A stretch of DNA of 64,000 bases from Cyanosarcina radialis HA8281-LM2 (GCA_019359615.1 JAHHHA010000006.1:186001-250000), one strand, 5' to 3'; shown: positions 8,180-17,199, counted from the stretch's first letter. Made by a program: numbers and translations. The notes: generated by a model not told the origin, from the letters alone.

Positions 8180-9280
8180 ACTCATCCCTGTTTCCAATCC
8201 TAGATGCTGGCGAGCAGCATCGGTAACTATGCGACCTCTTGGTGTCCGTTGCAAGTAGCCAATTTGTAATAAATATGGCTCGTAAACTTCTTCAATGGTT
8301 TGAGCATCTTCGCCAGTGGCAGCGGCTAGGGCTTCTAAACCGACAGGTCCTCCCTGAAACTGTTCGATCGCGACGCTCAATAGCTCTCTATCCGTCCAGT
8401 CTAAGCCTCTAGGATCTACTTGTAAAAGTTCTAAGGCTTCGGCGGCAACTTCCCGGTTAATGGCGCTCGATTTTTTCACATGAGCGTAATCTCGCACTCG
8501 TTTCAGCAGTCGATTGGCGATCCGAGGAGTACCGCGAGCGCGGCGAGCGATTTCTGCTGCGCCATCGTCGGTAATCGCGGTTTGGAAAATTTCGGCAGAA
8601 CGCAAGACGATTTGTGACAGTTCCTCAACTTCGTAAAAGTGCAAGCGTTGAATTAAACCAAATCGATCGCGCAACGGGCCGGTGAGAGAACCGACGCGCG
8701 TGGTCGCTCCGACTAAAGTAAACTTCGAGATCGGCAAGCTGCGAGTGCGAGCCGTTTGACCTTTGCCTATAGTCAAATCCATGCGAAAGTCTTCCATGGC
8801 TGGATATAGGATTTCTTCAGTCATCCGTGGCAGCCGATGGATTTCATCGATAAACAGGATATCTCCTGGATTGAGGTTTGCCAGCAGTCCCAAAATGTCG
8901 CGCGGACGCTCTAAGGCAGGAGCCGCTGTAATTTTGCAATTCACTCCCATTTCCCCTGCCAGAATCAACGACATGGTAGTTTTCCCCAGTCCTGGAGGGC
9001 CGTACAGCAGCAGGTGATCTAACGGTTCTCCTCGACTTTTTGCGGCTTGAATGGCAATTTCTAAGATGTTTTTTAAGTCTTTTTGCCCGATATAAGCATC
9101 TAATCGGTGCGGTCTGAGATTTTCTTCCTGTTTGCTTTCAGTTTCAGCTTCTAGCGTTGGTTGCAGCAGGTTTTCTGATTTGGCAGAGCGAGGAGTGCGT
9201 TCGCGGAGCGTCTCTGAAAGAGAATCGCCCGATGGTTTGGGCGGTTTGGGAGTTGGTTGTTGGGAAGAAACGATCGCCAT
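8159..9280 (-). CDS. ruvB: Holliday junction branch-migration helicase RuvB
   Basis: 373 residues. AAA+ Walker A is GPPGLGKTT (Lys100), Walker B LFIDEIHR (145-148), sensor [18 protein letters not shown], and the C-terminal winged helix ends [19 protein letters not shown]. RuvB hexamers drive branch migration with RuvA during recombination and fork repair. An N-terminal extension of about 50 residues, rich in Pro/Ser/Glu and absent from E. coli RuvB, precedes the conserved [12 protein letters not shown]. ruvA is not adjacent, as is common in cyanobacteria. Confidence 0.97.
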   Translation of the reverse strand: MAIVSSQQPTPKPPKPSGDSLSETLRERTPRSAKSENLLQPTLEAETESKQEENLRPHRLDAYIGQKDLKNILEIAIQAAKSRGEPLDHLLLYGPPGLGKTTMSLILAGEMGVNCKITAAPALERPRDILGLLANLNPGDILFIDEIHRLPRMTEEILYPAMEDFRMDLTIGKGQTARTRSLPISKFTLVGATTRVGSLTGPLRDRFGLIQRLHFYEVEELSQIVLRSAEIFQTAITDDGAAEIARRARGTPRIANRLLKRVRDYAHVKKSSAINREVAAEALELLQVDPRGLDWTDRELLSVAIEQFQGGPVGLEALAAATGEDAQTIEEVYEPYLLQIGYLQRTPRGRIVTDAARQHLGLETGMSLLQQIH

Positions 9281-9397
9281 TTTGTCTTCGGTGGTCGGTC
9301 ATCAGTCGGGTGTCCGCCGTAGTCTAACACTATTAGACTTGGCTCTATGCCCATAGCTTAACAAAGTAATTGAGAGAGCGAACGATCTGCATTAAAT

Positions 9398-9532
9398 TTA
9401 AAGTCTATATGTTTCACCATTAATAACAATAGTTGTCGATCGCGGTAAATCAAATGTTAATAAAATTGCTCTAATCATTTTTAATGCTTCTTCTATTTCT
9501 ATCTCTCGATAAAATTCAAAATCTATAACGAA
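9398..9532 (-). other. Short ORF remnant in the 378-bp spacer between ruvB and the IS element
   Basis: A 44-codon open frame without a proper start, after an in-frame TAG; it contains EFYREIEIEEALKMIRAI and ends ST-TIVINGETYRL. Codon choice and hydrophobic/charged spacing look like real protein, so this is probably the tail of a gene destroyed earlier. Family not recognised. The rest of 9281-9594 is AT-rich, with no gene seen. Confidence 0.3.
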
Positions 9533-9658
9533 CTAATTACCAAATTTAGAAGTTTAACCAAGCTATTCCAACTAGATGTCGGCAGGGGTCGCCCAACATA
9601 ATCTTTGATTTGTTGGGTGGGGAATGCCGGCCAACAAAAAAATGAGCGCAGCGAATCA

Positions 9659-10069
9659 TTATTTTAAACTTCCTTGCTGCTCGACATACTTTCTTAGCTG
9701 CTCAATTGTCACACCGCCACAGCTAGCCACAAAATACGAACCCGTCCAGAAAACAGGCTTAGTATAGACCTGTTGTAATTCTACTGTAAATTCTTTTCTT
9801 AACAGTCTACTAGAAACAGTTTTGAGATTAGCTATTAGTTTAGAAAGCTGAACTTGTGGAGGAAAATTAACCAGCAAGTGTACATGGTCAGACTCTCCAT
9901 TAAACTCGACTAACAAACAATCCCATTTCTCACAAGTCTCTTTGAATATCTCCTGGCATCTTTGTAGCATGGTCTGCGATATGACTTTGCGTCTGTATTT
10001 GGTGACAAAAACGATATGGACGGTAAGAGTATAAACAGACCTGAATCCGTGCTGATGATATAGTTGCAC
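9659..10069 (-). CDS. tnpA: IS200/IS605 transposase TnpA (Y1 HUH single-strand transposase)
   Basis: 136 residues starting at GTG (codons for MQLYHQHGFRSVYTLTVHIVFVTKYRRK). The HUH metal site is HVHLLV and the single catalytic tyrosine is in the C-terminal helix QLRKYVEQQ. The family excises and inserts single-stranded DNA using subterminal hairpins. Length is normal for Y1 transposases. The start overlaps the longest upstream extension of tnpB on the other strand, so both promoters share about 30 bp. Confidence 0.93.
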   Translation of the reverse strand: MQLYHQHGFRSVYTLTVHIVFVTKYRRKVISQTMLQRCQEIFKETCEKWDCLLVEFNGESDHVHLLVNFPPQVQLSKLIANLKTVSSRLLRKEFTVELQQVYTKPVFWTGSYFVASCGGVTIEQLRKYVEQQGSLK

Positions 10070-10099
10070 CTTGCAGACAGTAAATATATAATAGCAATT

Positions 10100-11368
10100 A
10101 TGATACTGACTTACTGCTACAGAATCAAGCCCAACGCCGAACAGGAAGCTCTAATGTTTCAGACATTGGAGCGATTGCGGCGACACTGGAATTATGCACT
10201 AGGGCAACGTTTAGACTGGCTGCGACGTACTCGCTGCCAAATAGACCGCTGTAGCCTGGTGTCAGAATCGATAGGAGAAATCCCAGCCCCAGTAGACTAC
10301 TACACTCAACAATCGGCTCTTAAAGAAACTAAAATACTTTTTCCTGAATACAAAGACATCTGGGCAGAATCGCAACAAGTTAACTTACAACGACTCAAAA
10401 AAGCTTGGGAACGTTGGTTAATTCCCGACAAGTCAGGTCGTCGAGGTGGCCGTCCGCGATTTAAGAAAGTAGGCGAACTGCGTTCGTTTGTCTATCCACG
10501 AATCAATTGTGCTAAAGCCGGAGCGCATTTAAGCAATGGAGTATTGAAGCTATCAAAGATCGGGGAAATACCAGTAATTCTTCATCGTTCTCTCCCTGAT
10601 GGTTTTACCCTCAAAACTTGTACGATTGTCCGCAAGGCAGACGGTTGGTATGGCTGCATATCAATGCAATCTGTTTCTGTACCGTCGCCGCTAGCAGTTG
10701 ACCAAATTAAATCGGTTACTGCTATTGATGTCGGCTGCGAAAAGTTTCTGACCACAGCCCAAGGAGAAGCTGTAGCCGTACCCCAGTTCTACCGGAAAGC
10801 ACAATCAATTTTAGCCAGAGCGCAACGGCAGCTAGCGCGTCAGGAAAAGGGATCTAAAAATTGGGAAAAGCAGAAAAACCGGATAGCCTTACTACATTTA
10901 AAAGTTGCCAGATGTCGGCAAGAGTTTCATTATCAAGTTGCACATTGGTTGTGTAAAACCTATGACTTAATATCATTTGAAAACCTCAATATCACAGGTC
11001 TAGCCCGTACGAGATTAGCGAAGTCGATACTTGATTGTGCCTGGGGCGCATTTCTGCAAATCCTGCAAGCAGTGGCGGTCAAACGCGGCAAGCAAACCGT
11101 AGAAGTATCAGCCCGTAGTAGTAGTATTGAGTGTTCTAGTTGCGGTACAAGAGTTGAGAAAACTCTCAAAGACAGAGTGCATTCTTGCCCCAGTTGTCAT
11201 TTAACTATTGACAGGGACTGGAATTCAGCACTTGTGTTATTAAAGCGTGGAATTAGGACGGTTGGACTACCGTTCTCTGGCTGCGGAGGACAAGAGGTTA
11301 CTCATCCTGTGAGGCAGCAATTTTCAGTAGCGATATTGGAAGCTCCCGTTATAGCGCCTTGCGCTTAA
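10100..11368 (+). CDS. tnpB: TnpB RNA-guided nuclease of the IS605 element
   Basis: 422 residues from the ATG at 10100; the frame continues to a TTG at 10064, but the family starts with MILTYCYRIKPN. The RuvC triad is present: Asp in VTAIDVGCEKFL, Glu in DLISFENLNITGL, Asp in TIDRDWNSALVLL. A zinc ribbon (CSSCG ... CPSCH) lies between the second and third motifs. TnpB is the ancestor of Cas12 and cleaves DNA next to a short TAM using an RNA made from the right end of its element. Nothing suggests decay. Confidence 0.93.
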   Translation: MILTYCYRIKPNAEQEALMFQTLERLRRHWNYALGQRLDWLRRTRCQIDRCSLVSESIGEIPAPVDYYTQQSALKETKILFPEYKDIWAESQQVNLQRLKKAWERWLIPDKSGRRGGRPRFKKVGELRSFVYPRINCAKAGAHLSNGVLKLSKIGEIPVILHRSLPDGFTLKTCTIVRKADGWYGCISMQSVSVPSPLAVDQIKSVTAIDVGCEKFLTTAQGEAVAVPQFYRKAQSILARAQRQLARQEKGSKNWEKQKNRIALLHLKVARCRQEFHYQVAHWLCKTYDLISFENLNITGLARTRLAKSILDCAWGAFLQILQAVAVKRGKQTVEVSARSSSIECSSCGTRVEKTLKDRVHSCPSCHLTIDRDWNSALVLLKRGIRTVGLPFSGCGGQEVTHPVRQQFSVAILEAPVIAPCA

Positions 11369-11374
11369 CGGGAG
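11343..11374 (+). ncRNA. Right-end hairpin of the IS605 element, likely 3' part of the TnpB guide (omega) RNA
   Basis: A perfect 9-bp stem CTCCCGTTA/TAACGGGAG with a 14-nt loop that itself contains GCGCC/GCGC complementarity. It overlaps the last codons of tnpB and precedes TTGTCAC. In characterised IS605 elements the guide RNA starts inside the tnpB 3' region and ends with guide bases taken from the flanking DNA, here starting after about 11383. RNA production is inferred, not seen. Confidence 0.55.
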
Positions 11375-11433
11375 AGTTGTCACTATCCTGTAACATATAG
11401 CTGTGGTTCTTAGATAGAAAGGAGCGATCGCTA

Positions 11434-12021
11434 TTGCTCGTAGTAATTGACAATTACGATAGCTTTACCTATAACTTGGTGCAATACTTAGGGGAGCTAG
11501 GTATGGAGTTACCAGTAGCTTCAGAGATTCAGGTTTATCGTAATGACCAAATATCTCTAGAAGAAATCGATCGACTTCAGCCAGCAGGAGTAGTGATTTC
11601 CCCCGGTCCCGGACGACCTGAAGATGCGGGCATTTCCTTGGAGTTAATCGAAAAACTCGGCTCTACCCTACCAATATTAGGTGTTTGCCTCGGCCATCAA
11701 AGCATCGGTCAGGTATTTGGCGGTCGGGTGGTTTCAGCCCCCCAACTCATGCACGGTAAGACCTCAGAGGTATATCACACTGGGGTCGGCGTTTTCCAGA
11801 ACTTAGATAATCCTTTTACTGCGACTCGGTATCACAGTCTAGTAATCGATCGCCCAACCTGCCCGGAAGTCTTGGAAATTACCGCTTGGGTGGAAGACGG
11901 CACGATCATGGGAGTTCGACATCGGAACTATCCTCACATCGAGGGAGTCCAATTTCATCCAGAGAGCATTCTGACATCTTCCGGGAAAAAACTGTTACGA
12001 AATTTTTTAGAATCTCTTTAA
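11434..12021 (+). CDS. trpG: Anthranilate/aminodeoxychorismate synthase glutamine amidotransferase subunit
   Basis: 195 residues, class I glutamine amidotransferase. The nucleophile Cys85 is in LGVCLGHQ, and His175/Glu177 in VQFHPES complete the triad. It supplies ammonia to TrpE (tryptophan) and, in many bacteria, also to PabB (folate). Start is TTG at 11434, giving the conserved [19 protein letters not shown], preceded by AAAGGAG 10 bp upstream. No trpE lies next to it, as usual in cyanobacteria where trp genes are scattered. Confidence 0.93.
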   Translation: MLVVIDNYDSFTYNLVQYLGELGMELPVASEIQVYRNDQISLEEIDRLQPAGVVISPGPGRPEDAGISLELIEKLGSTLPILGVCLGHQSIGQVFGGRVVSAPQLMHGKTSEVYHTGVGVFQNLDNPFTATRYHSLVIDRPTCPEVLEITAWVEDGTIMGVRHRNYPHIEGVQFHPESILTSSGKKLLRNFLESL

Positions 12022-12106
12022 AAGTTCGTGCTTTATGCTTCATTATTCAATGGGCGCGAACTCACGAACCACGAATGGCGAACCGCAAACAAAAGGACTA
12101 AATTTG

Positions 12107-12880
12107 ATGAAACGGCGACAGTTGATGCGCTATACCAAGGCTGGATTGCTAACAGCGATCGGCACGGGTTTGGCTTCAGGATTTGAAACTTATCAGGCAC
12201 AGTCTAGGAGTTCCCTATCGATCCAATGGTTGGGACATACCTGCTTTTTATTTACTGGAGGAGGCAAGCGCATCCTGGTCAATCCTTTTGAAAAATTGGG
12301 TTGTACTGCCAAGTATCGATCGCCTAAAGTGCCAGCCGATTTAGTCTTGGCTAGTAGTTTGTTGCTCGACGAAGGAGCGATCAAAAATTTACCAGGCAGT
12401 CCTAAGATCGTCTACGAACCCGGAGTTTACCAAGTTGAAGGGTTGCAAATTCAGGGGATTGGGGTTCCTCACGATCGCCTCGGCGGGCGCAGATTCGGCA
12501 CTAATGTCGCTTGGAAATGGAAGCAAGGCGGAATTAATATTTTGCACTTAGGATCGGCTGCGGGGCCGATTGAAATCGAACAAAAAATCCTCATGGGTCG
12601 TCCCGACGTGCTGTTAGTGCCCGTAGGAGGAGGAATTAAAGGTTATAACGCCCAAGAAGCCAAACAAGCAATTCAAGCTCTCAATCCTAAAGTAGTAATT
12701 CCTAGCTCTTATCGGACGCAAGCTGCCGATAGTAGTTGCGACCTAGTGGGTGTAGATGATTTTTTGAATGCAATGAGCGGAGCGCAAATCCGTCGCCTCA
12801 GCAGCGATCGAATTAGCATGAGGCCAGGCGATTTACCCGCAGAAGGCCCAGTAATTCGAGTTTTGAGCTACAACTTTTAA
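12107..12880 (+). CDS. UlaG-like metallo-beta-lactamase-fold protein lacking the metal motif
   Basis: Start is the ATG at 12107, with AAAAGGA upstream and an Arg-Arg hydrophobic leader (MKRRQLMRYTKAGLLTAIG), possibly a Tat or lipoprotein-like export signal. The domain opens SIQWLGHTCFLFTGGGKRIL, as in UlaG-type MBL proteins, but where H-x-H-x-D-H should occur the sequence is VLASSLLLDEGA, so the key histidines are missing. The later blocks VPVGGGIKGYNAQEA and PKVVIPSSYRT remain. This points to a non-catalytic or metal-independent exported member. Fourteen codons downstream of trpG's stop were skipped when choosing the start. Confidence 0.75.
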   Translation: MKRRQLMRYTKAGLLTAIGTGLASGFETYQAQSRSSLSIQWLGHTCFLFTGGGKRILVNPFEKLGCTAKYRSPKVPADLVLASSLLLDEGAIKNLPGSPKIVYEPGVYQVEGLQIQGIGVPHDRLGGRRFGTNVAWKWKQGGINILHLGSAAGPIEIEQKILMGRPDVLLVPVGGGIKGYNAQEAKQAIQALNPKVVIPSSYRTQAADSSCDLVGVDDFLNAMSGAQIRRLSSDRISMRPGDLPAEGPVIRVLSYNF

Positions 12881-12898
12881 AACAGTTAATACCTTACA

Positions 12899-13672
12899 GT
12901 GAGTTTAATCGAACTCGATTTTATCGATTTAGCTTGGGCTTCAGGAATGATGGCGATCGCAATTGCCATCTCGATTTGGCAGAAATTAAAGTTAGAAGGA
13001 CAACTAGCTACCGCCTCGGTGCTAACAGTTGTCAATCTCTTATTCGTAGGACTGATTTTAAAAACAGTCTTTCAATTGAACGATCCTTGGGCAGTGCTAG
13101 CAATTTTAACCGTGATGTTAGCGATCGCTTCTGTTGTTGCTGGCAATCGGATCGGCAAAAAAATTCCTCGGTTGTCGATCGTGGTAGGAGGATCGATTTT
13201 AGCTAGTACGACTTTGACTGTTGGTTATACCAACCTGCTAGTAATTCAACCGCAAACCTGGTATCAGCCTCAGTACATTATTCCCTTAGTTGGAATCGTG
13301 TTGGGAAACGCCATGAATGGAGCAGCTTTAGCTGGCGAACGCTTAGCTAGTGCGATTTCTGCCCACCAGTTAGAGATTGAAACTCACCTGAGTTTGGGCG
13401 CTACACCCCAACAAGCGATCGATCGATACCGTCAAGATGCCATTCGAGCGGCACTGATTCCAACCCTGAACGCGATGATGGTAGTTGGTGTCGTCACTCT
13501 ACCTGGAATCATTACGGGGCAACTTTTAAGCGGTGTCGATCCTCTTAATGCTGCTGCTTACCAGATTTTAATTATGTTTATGCTGGCACTGACTAACCTG
13601 ATAACTGCTTTGCTAGTCGTTCGAGGGCTTTATCAACAGTTCTTTACTAAAAATGCCCAATTAAGACTTTAA
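12899..13672 (+). CDS. fetB: FetB/YbbM-family (UPF0014) membrane permease
   Basis: 257 residues, about seven hydrophobic segments. The family signature is clear: NAMNGAALAGERLASAI, the helical loop with the coupling segment LGATPQQAIDRYRQDAIRAALIP, and MMVVGVVTLPGIITGQLL. E. coli FetB pairs with the ATPase FetA in iron export and oxidative-stress resistance. No ATPase gene is adjacent here. GTG start at 12899, 18 bp after the previous stop, suggesting cotranscription with the MBL-like gene. Confidence 0.85.
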   Translation: MSLIELDFIDLAWASGMMAIAIAISIWQKLKLEGQLATASVLTVVNLLFVGLILKTVFQLNDPWAVLAILTVMLAIASVVAGNRIGKKIPRLSIVVGGSILASTTLTVGYTNLLVIQPQTWYQPQYIIPLVGIVLGNAMNGAALAGERLASAISAHQLEIETHLSLGATPQQAIDRYRQDAIRAALIPTLNAMMVVGVVTLPGIITGQLLSGVDPLNAAAYQILIMFMLALTNLITALLVVRGLYQQFFTKNAQLRL

Positions 13673-13678
13673 GCAGTT

Positions 13679-14023
13679 TTATTGACCAAAGTGACCGTCA
13701 TAGCGATCTGGAATCGAACTGCAACCTCTTCTCAAAAACTCACAAGGCAAATTTCCAGGTTCGGGGTTTTGTTCGGGGCCGCCTCCGTTACAGGGAGAAC
13801 TAGATTGAGTGCCATAGCGGGTTCTTCGACCCGATTGCACTCGCTGGCCGTTGCAAAGGAGCGTGACTTCTCCTACTTCTTCGGTTTTGCTTTCATCGCT
13901 ATAGTAGGTGGTCGTGACTTATTGGGAAGGTAAGGCATGGACGGCAACGGTGATGCCCAACGTTACCACACCGATCGAGGATAGATATCCTAACGCCAGC
14001 AATTTACGGGTTAGACGTTTCAT
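13679..14023 (-). pseudogene. Small secreted Cys-containing protein (DUF6289-like) interrupted by an in-frame TAA
   Basis: Starts at the ATG ending at 14023, with AGGAG 7 bp upstream, and encodes a signal peptide (KRLTRKLLALGYLSSIGVV ... AVHALPSQ). Codon 35 is TAA (13919-13921), exactly after the signal peptide; the same frame then continues VTTTYYSDESKTEEVGEVTL, LCNGQ, and a Cys-rich end to a stop at 13679. 'TTYYSD...VGE....C.G' resembles DUF6289-type small secreted proteins. One substitution (such as CAA to TAA) would explain it. Alternatives are a sequencing error or a real 34-residue product. Confidence 0.65.
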
Positions 14024-14384
14024 ATTCAGATCTCCTAAAAATAAATGTCAAGCGATTATTTCCCTATCGGAACTCACCGAAAGCTGGGAACTCGATCGAA
14101 GGTAGGAAGCTGCTGCAAGTTTCCAGGCAGCCTTCTTGACGGCGCACTTTGCTTGGGGGCAACTTGGCAATCTCCCGAATCAGTACACCAGTAGGTAGGT
14201 TTACCAGATTTCGTACATTCTTTGAAATTACGCTCGTTAATTTACCCAAGTCTAAGCTTGACATCTACGGACTTCGGTATTTTTTAGTAAGTTTTTACAG
14301 TAGTTAAAAAATAACTCTTGTGGGATAGCCCTCTGGGCTGTCCCACTCAAAGGACTATCCCCCAATTAGAAGAGAAGAGGTGAT
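14024..14384. other. Spacer upstream of the broken secreted-protein gene
   Basis: Contains one 66-codon minus-strand frame (14064-14264, start MSSLDLGKLTSVISKNVRNL) that ends 40 bp before the broken gene. It has no convincing ribosome site and no recognised family, so it is not called as a gene. Near 14322 a 'GGGATAGCCCTCTGGGCTGTCCC' inverted repeat is visible, with a counterpart around 35868-35890 (ACAGCCCAGAGGGCTATCCC), a dispersed hairpin. Confidence 0.4.
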
Positions 14385-14855
14385 TTACATTTTGCTGATA
14401 ATTCTTTGCAAAATTTCTACCCCCGTGATTGCTTGCCAGCCAAACAGTCCTAACAAGATAACGTTCAGAGTAATGTGGGTATAACGCGCCCAGTCGTGCC
14501 CTTTTTGCATATATGGAGAAAGAGCCGCTGAAACTGCTACCATACCTGTCATCCCTAAACCTGCCAGCAGGTGAGGGCCGACGAACAGTTTTTGATTGTT
14601 GATGTAAGTCGCACCCATGCCAATTAGCGTCCCGATGACCATCAGCGCTAAAAGTACCGAACCGACTTGGTGATGCCGAATGTTGAACCTACCTTTGATT
14701 AACTCTTTTTTAGTCTCTCCTTGAGCGTTTCTGGTGCTGCGGACTTTCATGCCTAAATACATGGCATAGATGGAAGTACCCAGTAAAATCCACATCCAAA
14801 TCGGGTGAATAAAATTCAACCAGGGTTTAATTTCTGCGGGGATTGCCAAGTTCAT
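14385..14855 (-). CDS. DUF4079 membrane protein
   Basis: 156 residues with four hydrophobic segments (IHPIWMWILLGTSIYAMYL, VGSVLLALMVIGTLIGMG, LLAGLGMTGMVAVSAAL, ITLNVILLGLFGWQAI) and conserved His residues in WLNFIHPIW, NIRHHQVG, GPHLLAG and RYTHITLN. The layout is that of a four-helix, cytochrome b561-like bundle, and the His pairs could ligate heme. It is confined mostly to cyanobacteria and plastid-bearing lineages; function unknown. Length and ends look complete. Confidence 0.85.
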   Translation of the reverse strand: MNLAIPAEIKPWLNFIHPIWMWILLGTSIYAMYLGMKVRSTRNAQGETKKELIKGRFNIRHHQVGSVLLALMVIGTLIGMGATYINNQKLFVGPHLLAGLGMTGMVAVSAALSPYMQKGHDWARYTHITLNVILLGLFGWQAITGVEILQRIISKM

Positions 14856-14944
14856 AGGATCGGGATCGGTGTTCTTTAGGATATTTCATAAAACTTAGCA
14901 TATTGCAATAAACCTAAGATGTTTAATTTATCGGAAAAATCGAT

Positions 14945-15148
14945 AAGTTGCCGCTTAACATCAGAGAGTGGGAGTGTCCTAGCTGTGGGACTATCCACGA
15001 TCGAGATATTAACGCGGCGCATAACATTTTGGCTGCGGGACTCGCAGTATCCGTCTGTGGAGCGAACGTAAGACCCGATAGACAACATGGATCTATTGGG
15101 CAGTTGCGAAAAACCAGTAATGGAAGGAAACAGAAACCCAAGTCGTGA
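14945..15148 (+). pseudogene. C-terminal fragment of an IS200/IS605 TnpB
   Basis: Encodes [20 protein letters not shown] followed by [18 protein letters not shown] and a basic tail. This is the second half of the TnpB zinc ribbon plus the last RuvC Asp ([12 protein letters not shown]). Everything upstream is missing, and no right-end hairpin follows. It ends 2 bp from the tail of the IS1634-type remnant on the other strand, so one element was inserted into or recombined with the other. Confidence 0.85.
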
Positions 15149-15150
15149 CT

Positions 15151-15963
15151 CACAGTACGTTGAGGATTGCCATCATAGAGGCCAGCAATCGACTTGTTGG
15201 CTGTCGCCAACTGACGGCGAACGACAAACTCCATCAGAGTAAAAACTTGCAGGGCAATGGTCAACAAAAACATCAAGCCTCGAAGAGCGCAGCCTCTTTG
15301 CCAGGACGGTCAGCGAGTTTTTTTAAGGCCAGTTCGGCTTTGTGCAGGCGGTCGAAAAGTCCTTGAAGTTGACGGTTTCGCAGAGCATAAGAACAAACCG
15401 CCAACCATCTTTCGGAGCAGCGATGCCACTGCTGTTGTTCGATGTCAAACCACAGACTGCCCAAAGGCACTTCAAATCCGCAACCAATCGGCTCGTCGGT
15501 GGCCTCGGCATCATCAGAGATGATTTCTCTAGCTATGGTTGGTGGACTAACTATCCAATCGGATAAGATTTTCGGGCGAGGTTGATTCATCGCTAGAGGA
15601 AAGCAGTAAATCCCTCCTTCGCGGTCAATCATCGCCCGATTGGCCCAACTGGAAGCTTGACAATCAGCCAGGAACAAAAAGTTTTTATGACCGATAATTG
15701 CTCCCAGATGTCTCCAGGTAGGAAGGTAATGGGATTCGTCCGTGCCAAAACCCGCTAAAGTCGCTCCTTCTAAAGGTAGAGCTAAGGGGTCTAAAGTCGC
15801 CAGCATTTGACGATATTGCACCAAGTCAGGGCGGCGGTGGTAGCTCTTGGTCAATTAATTTTTCGCTCTCCATTTGTTGGAGCCAATGGATAATGATGGG
15901 CAGGTCGTCGGCTCTTTCTGACTCAGTGGGGTTCAATTTCGGGGTCTCTCTAATCTCTTCAAT
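15151..15963 (-). pseudogene. Rearranged IS1634-type transposase remnant (copy 1)
   Basis: Three pieces of one DDE transposase in three frames. About 15841-15963 holds the N-terminal piece (TESERADDLPIIIHWLQQ). 15273-15840 is a long middle piece (VQYRQMLATLDPLALPLEGA ... GGIYCFPLAMNQPRP ... RWLAVCSYALRNRQLQGLFD). About 15151-15276 is a C-terminal piece (MFLLTIALQVFTLMEFVVRR ... LYDGNPQRTV). The region between the first two pieces is deleted. Bases 15464-15838 match 22428-22802 with one mismatch. Confidence 0.85.
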
Positions 15964-16135
15964 CCTTACTCAGCTTACACTTGAGGCGCTTTATCTGCTT
16001 CCTGGAGACCCAATTAAGCGAACGGTGAGATCTGAAATCGTCGATAGGAGAAAAAGCGATCGCGATTTGGAAGATGACTCCATAAAGCTTTAAACTGAAG
16101 GGTGCATTATGGTTTGAAGTATCTTTTAGTTAACC

Positions 16136-16861
16136 GTGCGAAAAATTGTCATTGCTGGTAATTGGAAAATGTACAAAACTCAGGCAGAGGCTTCTGAGTT
16201 TTTACGAGAATTTATGCCTGAGTTAGAAAAAACTCCTGAAGATCGGGAAGTAGTTCTTTGCGTTCCCTTTACGACTTTGGGCATCATGTCTCAAAATTTG
16301 CACGGGAGCCGCGTGCAGCTAGGCGCTCAAAACGTTCATTGGGAGGATGCTGGTGCCTACACTGGCGAAATATCTGGCCCGATGCTGCAAGAAATTGGAG
16401 TGCGTTATGTAATTGTCGGTCACAGCGAGCGACGGCAATACTTTGGCGAAACAGATGCAACTGTCAATCTCCGGTTGAAAGCCGCTCAGCGCTGCGGTTT
16501 TATCCCGATTCTTTGCGTGGGTGAAACCAAGCAGCAACGGGATGCTGGAGAAACCGAGTCTTTAATTGCTTCTCAGTTGTCTAAAGATTTGGTAGATGTA
16601 GACCAAAAACAGTTGGTAGTCGCTTACGAACCGATTTGGGCTATAGGTACTGGAGATACCTGTGAAGCCAGGGAAGCTAATCGGGTAATCGGTTCGATCC
16701 GCAGCCAGCTAAGTAACCCTAACGTTTCAATTCAGTACGGTGGTTCGGTCAAGCCAGACAATATCGATGAAATTATGGCTCAACCAGAAATCGATGGGGT
16801 TTTAGTTGGGGGAGCTAGCTTGGCCCCTCAGAGTTTTGCTCGACTGGCCAATTATCATTAA
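16136..16861 (+). CDS. tpiA: Triosephosphate isomerase
   Basis: 241 residues, complete. Lys11 (GNWKMYK), electrophile His96 (VGHSERR) and base Glu165 ([12 protein letters not shown]) are present, with the phosphate-binding end YGGSVKPDN and VLVGGASL. Interconverts dihydroxyacetone phosphate and glyceraldehyde-3-phosphate in glycolysis and the Calvin cycle. Starts at GTG (16136), the position giving [12 protein letters not shown]. The 170-bp upstream region follows the IS remnant, so the promoter may have been reshaped by that insertion. Confidence 0.97.
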   Translation: MRKIVIAGNWKMYKTQAEASEFLREFMPELEKTPEDREVVLCVPFTTLGIMSQNLHGSRVQLGAQNVHWEDAGAYTGEISGPMLQEIGVRYVIVGHSERRQYFGETDATVNLRLKAAQRCGFIPILCVGETKQQRDAGETESLIASQLSKDLVDVDQKQLVVAYEPIWAIGTGDTCEAREANRVIGSIRSQLSNPNVSIQYGGSVKPDNIDEIMAQPEIDGVLVGGASLAPQSFARLANYH

Positions 16862-16862
16862 C

Positions 16863-16904
16863 GAAGTCAGAAGTCAGAAGTCAGAAGTCAGAAGTCAGAA
16901 GTCA
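16863..16904. repeat. Six tandem copies of heptamer GAAGTCA
   Basis: Exact 6 x 7 bp array starting 1 bp after the tpiA stop. Short tandem heptamers of this kind are widespread in cyanobacterial spacers. The rest of 16905-17199 holds a terminator-like hairpin and an AT-rich stretch before the next gene, with no ORF of note. Confidence 0.95.
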
Positions 16905-17014
16905 AGTTTTTGTAACGGGCATTTATGCCCCGCTCCCAAAACTCTTCCCCTTCCAAGGGCAGGTTTTAGACCCCATTTCTTCGATAATATTTCACCTATC
17001 TGACTTTATTGCAG

Positions 17015-17042
17015 GAGTCGGGCGGAGCGCTCGACTCTTTTT
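17015..17042 (+). terminator. Rho-independent terminator-like hairpin downstream of tpiA
   Basis: GAGTCG (17015-17020) pairs with CGACTC (17032-17037), enclosing a GAGCGCTC segment, and is followed by five T. It sits 155 bp after the tpiA stop, so it could end the tpiA transcript. Confidence 0.6.
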
Positions 17043-17199
17043 CGTCTAGATCTACCCCCATCTGTCAATCGTCACACATTCCTTGTAGAGACCTAGCTAC
17101 ATCTCTATAATTGTAAATTTTTGTAAAAATTCTAATTTTGTAAAATTGGATACAGAATTTTCGTGTTATATTAATTAAAAAGCAACTGAGGTAAATATA

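Larger units (their letters stand above)
9595..11383. mobile_element. IS200/IS605-family element with divergent tnpA and tnpB
   Basis: The two genes of the family lie back to back, tnpA leftwards and tnpB rightwards, with start regions only about 30 bp apart. The right end is placed just after the hairpin 11343-11374, where the sequence TTGTCAC is typical of these termini. The left end is less certain: an imperfect hairpin CCCAACA...TGTTGGG spans about 9592-9617, and a second inverted repeat (AATGA...TCATT) is at 9641-9660. Both genes are full length with catalytic residues present, so the element may be active. No terminal inverted repeats or target duplication are expected for this family. 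Confidence 0.85.

Noticed and set aside
13682-13933. 83-codon plus-strand frame
   Set aside because: It is antisense to the small secreted-protein gene, which has the better ribosome site, signal peptide and paired cysteines.
14064-14264. 66-codon minus-strand frame before the broken secreted-protein gene
   Set aside because: No ribosome site, no recognised family, and low-quality start; kept only as a note on the spacer.
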